Positions 11,062-22,112 of a DNA stretch of 64,000 nucleotides are shown here, piece after piece (the stretch's first letter is position 1; each line of letters opens with the position of its first letter). A program made the translations under genes and the position numbers. Source of the DNA: Sodiomyces alkalinus F11 (Eukaryota > Ascomycota > Sordariomycetes > Glomerellales > Plectosphaerellaceae). Under the pieces are notes generated by a model. That model made no database searches and had not been told where the DNA came from. It saw only the letters and a program-made list of their open reading frames with translations. The stretch is from contig NW_021167080.1 of NCBI RefSeq assembly GCF_003711515.1, positions 2,888,155 through 2,952,154 on the forward strand, in the 5' to 3' direction.

Positions 11062-12713
11062 CTGCCTGAACTGGGGGTGTGCGGCGCGAAAGCAAGAAAA
11101 CCCGCAAAATGCCGTCCGATGTAGGTATCCGTACAAGCAGGGATATGATCACTTCCGTTAGGACATACATAACTGTAACTGAAGTATTCACCGGTCCGGA
11201 GTACGCGCAAGTCGATAAAGTAGGAGTTTGATTTGCTAACTAACGAGGCACACATCGCGGGACGAAGCGCTTCTCGAAGCCCTATCCCCGGGATATGGGG
11301 AAGCAAAGTGATGGGTCGGTCTCGTCGCAGGTTGCAGGTCCGCAGGGCACAAGAGTATATGTAAGAGCAGGGAGCAAGGGAGCGAGGAGGGGGTAGTGGT
11401 GGGAGGGTGACCGAATTGGCAATTGAAGCAGATAGCCACTGCGAGCAAAAGTCCTTGAGATTCGCCGAGAATGAGGCTAATAACGAATCAGTACCTAGTT
11501 AGCAGGAGGCCATCCATTCATGCGCGGGGCTGTCCCAAGATGAAGATGGAAGAGAAAGGGAAAGAAAGCAAGAGGGGGATCGATATCTCTGTGCTGCCTC
11601 CACACCGCTCATGAACAACGCAACGCCATTCCTAGAAAGTAAAGAACCACGAGAGTGTCAAGCAGAGAACAGGTAGAGACCCGCATCCCGTATGTATAAG
11701 ACAGGTAGGTGCTCCATACCTTATGTACGTTATAAGTGTAGAAAAAGTTTAGCGTGAAGCATCACCAGGGTGAGAGAGGTGCTAGTGGAGGCGTGTTTCT
11801 GGCTGGTGTTAGGGAGGGGGGGGGGGGGTTTGTTAGGGGAGGGAATTTGCTGGGCAACAAAGTTACAACTGACGGAAAAGGGGGGGCATGCTCCAGGTTT
11901 CCTTTCTAGACCTCCCAGTAGGGACCACTAGTGCCATGCAGCGCGTCTTGGGATCACCATGGCTCGAGCTGCTAATACGCTAATACATAGCTGGAAGAGA
12001 GCGGCGTGGCGTTCCTGGGTGGGTTACAGCAGGGGTGGGTGCTCTGCGACCGACTACACTGGCATGGGGGACGGTTTGGCGTTAACGTGCCTTGGCAGAT
12101 GCGAGGATCGTCCTCTCGCCCGCGCAAACGGCGCAGCTTACAACGTTAAGACGGGATAAATGCCAAGTATTCGAGAGAGAGGCGAAGAGGCGACAGAACC
12201 CTCTTCTACCGCATCTACCGTATCTCCCACATCTACCGCATCTACCGCATGATGCGTTGTTTCTGCCGTTCCTGGGCACAGGAGGAAACAGTTGTAATTC
12301 GCCCAAGGATGAATGTATGACGGAAATCGAATCACCGAGGGGTCAACCTCTGTTACGAGGGGATGGTGCATACCTATGTATGTACGTACTCCATACGCCC
12401 CTTGAGTTCGTACTGGATCTGGATCTATTTTGGGTCACCGGCCGAGAAGATGGATGCATCGACCTCGACCTCTGTGGGGGTCGAATAGTTAACCCGTGCG
12501 GCTGACCGGTCGGGATTCTTATAATTAGTGTGTGTGCGCGAGTCAGTGTTCGTGTGTGTAGATGTGTGTGTAGATGTCATGCGTCGGTCCGTAACGATCC
12601 AAGGAGCAAGACCCTAATAACCAGGAGAATTCGAGATCGACTAGCTACATAGACTAGGTACCTTATATAACTTTCTATCCGTATAACGGATGCCGGATAT
12701 CGGGAGATACCAA

Positions 12714-12791
12714 AGGTAAGGTAGGTAAGGTAGGTAAGGTAGGTAAGGTAGGTAAGGTAGGTAAGGTAGGTAAGGTAGGTAAGGTAGGTAA
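12714..12791. repeat. GGTAAGGTA 9-bp minisatellite, about 8.7 copies
   Basis: The nonamer is repeated head to tail without a visible mismatch until it decays into GGTAAAGTAC. The unit is related to the dispersed GGTACCTTA/TAAGGTA motifs elsewhere in the intergenic DNA of this window. It is not the TTAGGG telomere unit. Confidence 0.95.
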
Positions 12792-15700
12792 AGTACAGTA
12801 TACTCTGTCCGGATAATTCGTTGGTGAAACCTGGGGGAAAGTAAGACATTGCAGTGGATAGGGTCAATATACACGTGTGTACGAAGGTAAAAAGGAAGAA
12901 AAGGGGGGAAATGTGCGGAAGACAATAGAGGCGTATGTACAGTTGTAGCTAAGCTAAGGTACCTTACCTTAGGTAAGGTAGGTACCTTTAGGTACGGATA
13001 AGCACACTCGGACTATTCCATCCACAAGTCCATCCGCCACGGAAAAGGAAACCGGAGCCCCGGACCTGGCCCGAGCTCCGCATACCTTATGGTAACGGAA
13101 ATCAACGAAATCAGCGGGGTTTGTCCGTATTAGATACCCGCCTTCATAGGGGGTTACAGGGGTTCCACGAACCCGGCACGCCATCATGCCCACCCTGTCA
13201 AGCCGTCAAGCGGTATTTTCTCGCTCCCCTCCCGTTGGCTGCTGGCATATCAAGGATCGACTCCGCACATTTTAGGGGGAGGGAGATCTTCGAGGTAACG
13301 TGCCCGTCCGTTAATTTCAACGTGGCTTCTGGGCTTATGTAATGCCGACATGGAAAGACGCCGCCTGATACCCTTACCTGATTTGGCCTTTCAGGTACGT
13401 CTGCGTTAGGCACAATCCTTGTAGTCTACATACACTAAATTGTGGCGGCGTGAATACCGGAGCAAGGTCGGACTGGCGTAGGTACCCAGTTTCCCCTCTG
13501 GTGACACTTCCCCGCCCACTAATAAGGTAACTGCTGCACCGAGCTACTGTAGGTAAGATGGGGCCACCAAGCAGTAGATCCGTAAGCGTGTCTCCCTAAG
13601 GTACCTTCAGGTAGGTAGCTACGGATATCCGCACCACCAACTCCGTATAAGACCTCGGGCACTTGGTTCGGACGTGGGACCCGAAAGACGCCGATGGACG
13701 AGTTATTAACATGAACAGCTTAGAATTGAGTCTTTCATGGTGCGGAATGGTACGGAATGTGCTTCCCTAGGTTCCGCCTGCATAAAGGCCCCGGTTCCAG
13801 AGTTGAATTGCTCCATTTTCGCCAATAATACTCATACCTATCAGGCATGGATACTGCAGGCAGCGCCCTTCTTGTTCGATGCCCTTGTGGACGGCGTACA
13901 TACAACGTACAGCGTAGGTAATGGCACTTTTGCGGTCTGTAACCCTGTCTACTCCGTGCCGGCTATGCCGCCAGTGCGAGATACATAGGGTGGGGGTATG
14001 GTCGTATGGTCGCCGCCTCAGCGCCGAATCAACCCGGACAGGATCAACAGAGAGGAGACGGGATATGATCTGCAAATATCCATCCAGCCAGCCGCACAGC
14101 ACCCGGTGTTCTGACTATCCCCGTCGCCTTCGTCCAATCACATCGGCCCGATCGGACGGATGCCACGAGGCATGCCGCCTCCAACGTCTGCGAGATGCGC
14201 CAGATGCGCCAGATGCGCCCATCATCACATGGCGTACCACACCGCAGCGAGTGACTGGATTGGACTCGGCCAAAATCTTGTCTTACCTAGAACCACGCAC
14301 TTTCTGTCACATCTGCCCACCCCCCCAATTCTTCGGGCCTCGTCACGTTTCTATTTTAAAAGTTACTGATACCGATGGAAAAGATTGAAATCACAATTAG
14401 CTAAGACGAAAAGACTCGTTGTTCCGGATGTTTGGCCCCGATCGGCCTTCACGTTCACACTCATGTTCCTACTCAACCATATCCCATATGGTATGTCTAC
14501 GTAATTACTCGAGCCCCACGGGTTGCATGAATAGGGGGTCTGTTACCTCCTGCTTTCTCGCATGAACTCATTCCAAGCAACCAGATGACACGGATCAAGC
14601 CCGTAAGGATGTCTCACGGCCAGTTTTCTTCACCCTTGACCCCGGCTTGATCCAACTTCATGCGTATCCATCCAGAGTACGTGTACATACAGCGTAGCTT
14701 GCTTTGTGTCCATGTACGTGTAAAAGCGGAATGAGAGCGGAAACATAAGCAGCAACGTAAGAGTCCATGCAGTGAACACCACAGAACCAGCCTGGGGATT
14801 CTACTAGTAACTACAACGTACTAGTAGAACAATACCCCATGCTGTCTGTCGGCACGGCATCTCCAGGGATATCGCTCCTTTCGTTAGAGCCTCCGACGAC
14901 CGACGTCAAGGCCGAGAGCAGCTTTGCACCTGTAGCTCGGTCTGGCTGGCTCAGTGACTGTGCTCGTCCGATGTCCGCGGGCGGCAATGCACGCTGCAGA
15001 GTGATCGAGTGCATGAATCAATAAGGGTACGGGTTGTTATCCATTGTAAGGAGCCCGCTCACCAATCATGTTCTGTGAGCCGACTCTATCTGCATCCCCC
15101 GGTGTGGTAACCTCCCATCCAGCCAAGGCTGACTTGTGGGGAGATGCCATCGGAGACCGGTTTAGACTCGAGAGCAAGATCAGCTGCCCGGGACAGGGAA
15201 ATCCGGCTGACGGCAGGCAAGCTGCTGGATATGACGATCAACTCGGGGTCATCTCATCGCATGAAGACACAACCTTGAAGGTCCCCGAGACTGATTTCAT
15301 GCATCGCCGAGTCAATGTCCATTCCGCCCTCCTATACGCAGATGATCCTCCAACACGCTTCTTTCTGGGATCCCTGACCTCACAAACACAAAGCCTTGTC
15401 AGTTAGTTTCAATCAAGTATACTGGTCTATAACTGCCATTGGCACTAGGCGTTTCCCAAAGCATAGGAAAATCTGTCATCCTTCCAATTTTCTTGGAACA
15501 GATCGCAGTCGCCGGTGATACTAGAGCACTTGGTACGGAGTAGATGGAGATGTTTTTCGCAGACAGAAGAAGCCTCATCGACCACCTGGAGACCTCAGGC
15601 TCCGCACAATATCACATGACCTTTAAGAGACCCCACACTTTCTTTGTCGTTGTTTGGTGGGGCTCACCGACCAATCTCCATAAAGAAATGCTGACAAATA

Positions 15701-15835
15701 CTGGGAACTGAGTAAGCAGTAAATACATCGACATACCGTCCTCGGGCAAGACGGTGAGTGTGAACGGTGCCTGTCAGGTAGTGAATCGCTCGCCCTTAAA
15801 CTCCATTCTTCGCTCACCACCTACGCCTACAAGGG

Positions 15836-17477
15836 ATGACGGCCGCCGAGACTCTGTCAAGCGGTCCTGGCGGCAGCTTAGCACAGGCCGACCCAAGTCT
15901 GTACGCCGCCTTCTTCCTCCTCCCAATCATCACCGTCCTCGGCTTCATCATCCCCTTCCTCTACCTGTTCCCCCCAGTCCCTGCCACCAAGGCCGACGCC
16001 CTGGAACGGACTCATACCCGTCTGGGCCTTACAGAAGAGGAGAGCAACCTCAGGGACCAGTTTGCGGCCCGGCACCACGGTGATAGTTCGGGCCACGGAA
16101 AGCCGAAGGTCCAGGCGCTATGCATCTACCCCGTGAAATCGTGCAAAGGCATTGAGATCACCCGCTCCCGCGTACTGCCCAGCGGTCTCGAGTTCGACCG
16201 CCTGTACACCTTTGCGCAGCTTCGGAGCAAGTTTCCCCTCCCCGCTAACCCCACCGAGGGCGGAGCCGTAAAGGAAGAGGAGAAGAAGGCGGACATGGCG
16301 GACAAGGCGGACAAGGGGGGCGAGATCCACTCGTGGGAGTTCATCACGCAGCGTCAGTTCGGCCTGCTGGCCAACGTCAAGGTGGACGTCTGGGTCCCGG
16401 ATCCGGCTAAACAGAAAACCCGTCCGGCCGAGGCACAGAGCGAAGGATGGGACGAGGAGGCGTGGATTGTTCTCCGGTTTCCCTGGCGTGATGCTGGTCT
16501 GAGAGGCTTCCTGTCCCTCGTGGCGGCCAAGATAGCACGGGGGTGGGATGCCGTCCCGGAGAAGGAGGTCCTGGTCCCCGCCGGTTTCCCTTCGGAAGCG
16601 GATATCAAGGCGAGAGGGTACAAGTATGAGGAAGTGCGCATCTGGAGGGACACCGTTGAGGCGTTGAATTTGGGCCGGGAGCTGCCGGAAGAGTTGAGGT
16701 TCTATTTGGGTGTTAGTAACCCATTAGGTCTTTTCATGATCGACCCCGGAAGGCAAAGAGATGTATACCGTTGCGCGCCGAGGCGGGAGCAGGCCGGATA
16801 CCAGCCTATTGTTGGCTTCCAGGATGCTGTATGTTGGATGGCTTGCTCACAGTCCTTTTCTTTTCCTATCCGAGTTTCCTCTCTCTCTCTCTCTCTCTCG
16901 TGCAATAGATGGCAAGCCGCGACTGACCAGACAAATACGCAGTATCCACTTCATCTGATGAGCTTGAGCAGCTTCCAAGACTTTGACTCCATGGTTGCCA
17001 AGGACGAGGATATCAAACGGCTTGACATCAGCCGCTTTCGAGCCAACATCATAAGTACGGTTGACCTCTCTGCACGCTTTCGCAGAAAAGGGGGCACAAT
17101 GCTAACTTTTATGTGGTTTAGCCTCCGGAGTCCCAGCATATGAAGAGGAGAAGTGGAAGTCGATCCGTCTCAACCCGGGATCCTCGAGCCTCAGCAACGT
17201 CGCTGATTTCCACGTTTCCTGTCGCACCGTCCGCTGCAAGCTGCCCAACGTCGACCCGGCTACCGGTATGCGACACCCCGCCGAGCCGGACAGGTCGCTG
17301 CGGAAACATCGCAATGTCGATGCTGGAGCGCCATTGTTGGGATGCCTAGGGATGCAGATGTGTCCGCTATTCGAGGATGCAGAAGATGCCCAGAGTGAGG
17401 ATTTGCGGACCTGGGTAGAGGTCGGCATGGACATCGACGTCCTGGCGCAGGGCGAACACCTCTACATCAAGCAGTGA
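15836..17477 (+). CDS. Membrane-anchored MOSC protein, mARC-like
   Basis: Three exons, 15836-16828, 16943-17054 and 17122-17477, giving 486 residues. A single hydrophobic segment (about 22-45) near the N-terminus should anchor it in a membrane. A MOSC N-terminal barrel follows (LCIYPVKSCKGIEI, then LEFDRLYTFA). The MOSC domain holds RFRANI, then RTVRCKLPNVDPATG, whose cysteine corresponds to the molybdenum-liganding cysteine of mARC proteins. In animals mARC reduces N-hydroxylated substrates with cytochrome b5 and its reductase on the outer mitochondrial membrane. The fungal homologue is expected to bind Moco similarly, but substrate and location are inferred. A lysine/glutamate/alanine-rich insert lies near residues 143-160. 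The gene converges on SMC2 with about 300 bp between stops. Confidence 0.88.
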
Positions 17478-17775
17478 GAAATAGACCTGGGCGACTGAGC
17501 ATGCGGTGACATGCGCTGCTAAAGAGTAGTAGTTGGGGTAGGAGATTAAACTCAAATATCAAAATCATCTGCAAAAAAATAGGGGGATATCAAGCTCATT
17601 AAGACAACCCCTAGTCATTATTCCCGTGATCATTTCAGCCTTCTAGCCAGCCAGCCAGCCAGCCATCCAGTCCTTCCTTTGCCGAACACGCTATCCCACC
17701 CACTCATACCATATTGTCCCCCCTGCGATGCTTAGAGACACTTTAAACACATATACAGACATAAACGCGTCATCG

Positions 17776-20700
17776 TCACCTCAGGTCTGCAGGCGTTAAC
17801 GCCTGCACCATGCTTGTGCCTTCGCTAAACCGGGTGCGGAAAATGCGGTTCGCGTTCTGGAACATGCCGTCCTTCAGACTGACGACGATGAACTGCGAGC
17901 CCTTGAACCGCGTCTTAATGAGCCGGCCAATGTTCTGGGTGTGTGACAGGTCCAATGCGGCGTCAACCTCGTCGAGGATGTACATGGGTGCTGGCTTGAA
18001 TTGAAGCAGAGCCATGATCAGCGACAAGGCGATGAGTGATCTTTGTTACACCTTTTGTTAGTCAAGCCTCGAGAGGGATGTATATGAAAGGAAAAAAGAA
18101 AAAGAAAAAAGGAAAAACAAAGGGGAGACGGGTTGAAGGATGCATACCTCTGACCACCAGACAATTCAGTCAAGCTCTCCTTCCACACCTTGCCCAGCGA
18201 AACCTTGACTTCCAGGCCGTCACTGATGGTTTTCCCCTCAGGGGGATCAAGCTTGGCAAAGCTACCCGGCAACAGCTCGTTGAAGATCTGCCCAAAGTCT
18301 CCGTTGACCTTCTCCCACGTCTGTTGCAAGGCCTTCTTCTTGTAGTCGTCGAGGCTGACAATGGTCTCCTCAATCTTGCGCTTGTCGCGAATGACCGTCT
18401 TCATCATGTGCTTGAGCGAGACCTCCTTCTTCTCGACGCTGTCGATCATATTCATCACCTTGGGGTTGATCTTCTTCTTCATGCCTTGGAACCGGTCGGT
18501 CAGGTTGCGCAGCGTCGCCCTGCACCCGCCGATGTTCTGCCCCTTGAAGTCGTACAACGTCCCGGGGCGCCCAAAGTTGCCCTTCTCCTCCGCGATCCAC
18601 TCGTACTCCTGCTCCAGGTGCCCCACGGACTGCGAGGCCGACTGCTGTTCCTTGTGGAACCGCTCGACCTGGTGCACGAGCTTCTGCATCTCGAGGCCTT
18701 CCTCGGCGATGCGCGCGCTCTTGGAACGCTTCGCTTCCTCTAGCGAGCGGAGCTCGTCGTCGAATCCGTGCAGCTTCGCCCTCTCGTCGTCCAGTTCGGC
18801 CTGCACCGCGTCGTGTTTGTCCTTGAGCTGGGCCTGCTGCCTGACGAGATCTTTGATGTCTTGTTCCTGCGCCTTGATGGCGACTTGGACCTCCTGGAGC
18901 TGTTCCCTGGCCGCGGCAAGGTCTCCGGCAACCTGCTCCGAGTCGAGCTGGGCGCCTTGCAGTTCCTTCTGCAGCGTCTTTATGGAAGTCGCGCTTTGGT
19001 TCAGCTTCGCCCGTAGCTTGTCGAGGGTTGTTTGCAGCTCAACCAGCTTTGCGTCCTTGTTGTTATCGAAGTCTTTCATGTCCTTCTCGATACGCTTCTC
19101 ATCGGCAACGGCTTCCGCATGCCTCTTCCGTGCCTCCGTAATGTCGATCTTGAGTTGCGAGACGGTCTCCTTCATTGTCTCTACTTCCTGGATGATCGAA
19201 GACGACGAGTTACCGCTGATTTGTTCCTCGGCCAGCTTGATCTCGTGGCTCTTGAGGTCAAGCTCCTGTTTTATTTTCCGCGCATGGTCGAGCTTGGACT
19301 TCTCCTGGGCAATGGTAGCCTGGACTTCCTTCAAGGCCGCTTCGGCCTGGTTGAGCTGCCGGGTTAGCTCATTGAGCTGCTGTAAGGTCACCAGCATGCC
19401 GCTGGAGGTCGGCGCACTCCCGCCTGACAACGTCCCTGAAGGGTCATATGCGTCGCCTTCCAGGGTGATGCTTCTCATCCGGACATTGGGGTCGAATGTA
19501 ACCTTCTTGGCCGTATCGGCGTCGGCGCAGACCAGAGTGTTGCCGAAAACGTACTCCATGGCTGCAGACACCTCCTCATCGTAGCCCACGAGAGACAACG
19601 CGAGGTCAACCTTGCCTGGTGCAATGCGCTGCGCCGTCGCAATTGTCTGCGCCGATGCCTTGAAAGCCGCGATCTTGTTGAGAGGGATGATGGTGACTCG
19701 CTTACGGAGCTTGCCGCCTTTGAGAAGTTGCGTGCCTGTAACCTCTGTGTCCACCACGACGTTGTAGAGCCGGCCGCCGGCACAGATCTCCAGCGCGGTC
19801 CCCGCCTTGGTGTGCTCCTTGCCGAGGGTAAAAAGCTGAGCGACCAGACCTTTAACTTTGGATCTGTCAAAGTTGGGCACCGGGTCCGCGTAGTTGAAGT
19901 CGATATTGGCAACTTTCCTCTTCAAAACGTCGGATTCTTGTCGCAAGGTCCGGGTCTGTTGCTGAAGCGAAGATTGCTGATGGTATAGATCTTCTTCTTG
20001 GCCAGGTTGGAAGCCCATTCTGCCCAGCTCCTTCTCGAGCTTTTGCTGTTGTGCCCGCAAACCCTCGAGGTCTTTGAGGAGCCCGGCGTTCTGTTCTTTG
20101 GCTTTCCTCGCACGGGGCTCTTCCTCTTTGAGCCGCTTCTCGAGGTGAGTAATTTTCATTTTCGCTTGTTCTTGCTCTGTGACTGCTGCCGTGGCGCGGT
20201 TCCGGGCATCCTGAAGTTGTCCCTGATAGCCGCTGTCTTGACCGTCTTTGGAAGCGACGCCAGTTTGCAACGATTGGAGCAGCTCCTCCTTCGCTTCGGC
20301 CTCTTCCCTCTGCTTCTCAACCTGCTCCTTGGCTGTGTCGTACTTGGCCTTGGTCTTCTCGTACGCTTTCGTCTTGTCTTGGAGCGATGTCTCCAGCTCG
20401 GAGACCGTCTTCTCAACGGCAGACTTCTTCTCTTCCTCCTCGGCAAGACTGGACTTTTTGAGATCCATCTGCGTGGCGAGCCGTACGAGCTCGTTCGAAT
20501 GCTTCTTGACCGCATCTTCGAGTGCCTGGGCCTTGCCGCCCTTTTTGAGCTCCTTGTCCCGTTGCGCACGCACTCTCTCCATGTCTTCCTCCAGATGGGA
20601 GATTTCGCTCTTCAGACGTGCCACGGAGTGCTCGAGATCTTTCTTGCGTTGCTTCTTGCCGTCTAGGTCGGCGGCGGATTGCGCGAGTTGCTCTTGGCTC

Positions 20701-21602
20701 TTGACGTAGTCATGGGCGACCACAACCCTCGTCAGCCGTTCCATGTCGTTTTGTGTCTGTTGGAAATCGAGAAATGCGCGTTTCTCTGTCCTCAGCTTCT
20801 CCAGCTTCGGCTCGATCTCGTCTCGAAGCAGTTCTGTGATCTCCTGAAGCTTCATCTCCTTCTTTGCCATGGTCTTAAGCGCCTTGTCGCGCCGATCCTC
20901 AAACATCCTTGTGCCGGCCGCCTCCTCGATCATGGACAAAACCTCGACGGGCTTCATGTTCAGGACTTTGGTGATTCTGCCTTGCATGATGAGGAAGTTG
21001 GGATTGTTGATGTTGAGCTGTACCGACTGAAACAGGTTCTGTACCGTCTGTTGCTGCGCCCTATGCCCGTTGATTAGGTACTTTGACGTCCCGCCCAGGA
21101 CGATTTGTCGAGTCACACTGATTGTTGCATATTCCTCGAAGCCGATGGGTGATTTCTTCTTGTCCCGATTATCAAATACGATGGTAACACTCGCTTTCGT
21201 CACGCCGGCTTGTCCGCGCTTGTATATAAGGTCCTAGCTTCTCGTTCAGCGCGCGTTTCCTCTGGACAACAAGCTCCATGCAGGGCGTGCTCCATACCTG
21301 TAGGTTTTGCGCTCTCACTGTCGACATGTTGGTAATGCCCAAAACAAAACAGATGGCGTCGAGAATGTTTGACTTCCCCGAGCCATTGAGGCCGGTGATG
21401 GAGTTGAAACTCTCGTCCCTGTGGTTCTATGAGCGCCGTTCGTTCCGAGAGGATCTGTCGGTGTGTTTACTTACCATCCCGAAATCACCGTCCGGACGGC
21501 ATACGACTTGAAGCCCTGTAAGACTGTCAGTACAGGAAAAGCAAAACCTTAGAAGAAGTGAGATCGGGGACTTACGTCTATTATGACCTCGATAACCCTC
21601 AT
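17776..21602 (-). CDS. SMC2: Condensin subunit SMC2
   Basis: Five exons on the minus strand: 21602-21576, 21515-21475, 21418-21298, 21233-18148 and 18040-17776, giving 1179 residues, the normal size. The N-terminus [15 protein letters not shown] is diagnostic. Walker A is GLNGSGKS (32-39). Long coiled coils flank a hinge (about 520-670, ending near [12 protein letters not shown]). The ABC signature LSGGQR is at 1087-1092, split by the last intron, and Walker B is [14 protein letters not shown]2 pairs with SMC4 and the kleisin Brn1 to form condensin, which compacts mitotic chromosomes by ATP-driven loop extrusion in the nucleus. Three of the four introns fall within the first 64 codons, so the first exons are only 27, 41 and 121 nt. 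Large antisense frames (for example 18361-19584) are coiled-coil shadows. It is divergent from INCENP. Confidence 0.97.
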
Positions 21603-22112
21603 GCTGCTCGCGTTAGTCGTCACCCTGCTCTTGTTGCTGTCGTTCGTTTAATATATAGGAACGAACAACGCGACGAAAGTAAACAATGCGCAGTTCCCCC
21701 GGTTGCGATAAGCTGCTTATCGGCATTATTCCCCCACCTAAGGTACAAAGGTACGGTAATACGTAGCACAGATGCCTTACCTAACACGAAGAGTCGCGAG
21801 GGATACATCACGTGATACAGAGCTCTTGGCGCAACGTACGTGGACGGATCGGACAGGGAAACGGGACGCGCTTGTCCTAATTGGGAGCAACCAAAACAAA
21901 GCACAGCGGACCGGACCTCGATCCTGGATTCCCACCGACAACCTGAACTTCGTGGCTCAGCTCTTCGCGTTGGACAGCCCTCCCTTCCCGACACGCCTCC
22001 ATTTACTACGAATACTATTTGGCGCTTCGACTTTGATGACCACACGGCCTTTTTCTTACGAATTCATAGCGTTATAACGCAGTTTTGCGCGTCCCTGAAC
22101 AATTGCTAAGCA
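21603..22112. promoter_or_regulatory. Divergent SMC2/INCENP promoter
   Basis: The 510-bp spacer separates the start codons of two mitotic genes. It holds GACGCG (21865-21870), part of an MluI-box-like site, and TTTTGCGC (22083-22090), which fits an E2F/SBF-type site. ACGCGT, a perfect MCB core, lies just inside the INCENP coding region (22133-22138). Binding by MBF/SBF-type factors is inferred from motif identity only. Confidence 0.5.

Larger units (their letters stand above)
9387..15835. other. 6.4-kb gene-poor region with satellites
   Basis: No open frame in this stretch resembles a known protein. Those present are short, overlap in several frames or are made of translated microsatellites. 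The part next to 9387 is presumably the promoter and 5' leader of the Zn2Cys6 gene, and the part near 15835 that of the mARC-like gene. It contains a (TG)25 tract, a GA-CA-GA compound microsatellite, a GGTAAGGTA minisatellite, several TACCTTA-type motifs (12955-12990, 13600-13618), a 9-mer GATGCGCCA repeated three times near 14190-14218 and a G-run near 11814-11828. A non-coding RNA or a decayed transposon remains possible, but I saw no terminal repeats. Confidence 0.6.

Noticed and set aside
12714..12791. Possible interstitial telomere tract
   Set aside because: The unit is GGTAAGGTA, not TTAGGG, and flanking genes are housekeeping genes on both sides.
13737..13988. 83-codon frame with cysteines and asparagines, resembling a small secreted protein
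   Set aside because: It has no signal peptide, no conserved neighbour and lies in a repeat-bearing spacer; support is too weak to call.
15068..15406. 112-codon plus-strand frame in the gene-poor region
   Set aside because: No recognisable motif, no splice partner and ordinary spacer composition.
18361..19584. 407-codon plus-strand frame inside SMC2
   Set aside because: It is antisense to the coiled coil and has Ser/Cys-rich composition typical of complement of Glu/Lys codons.
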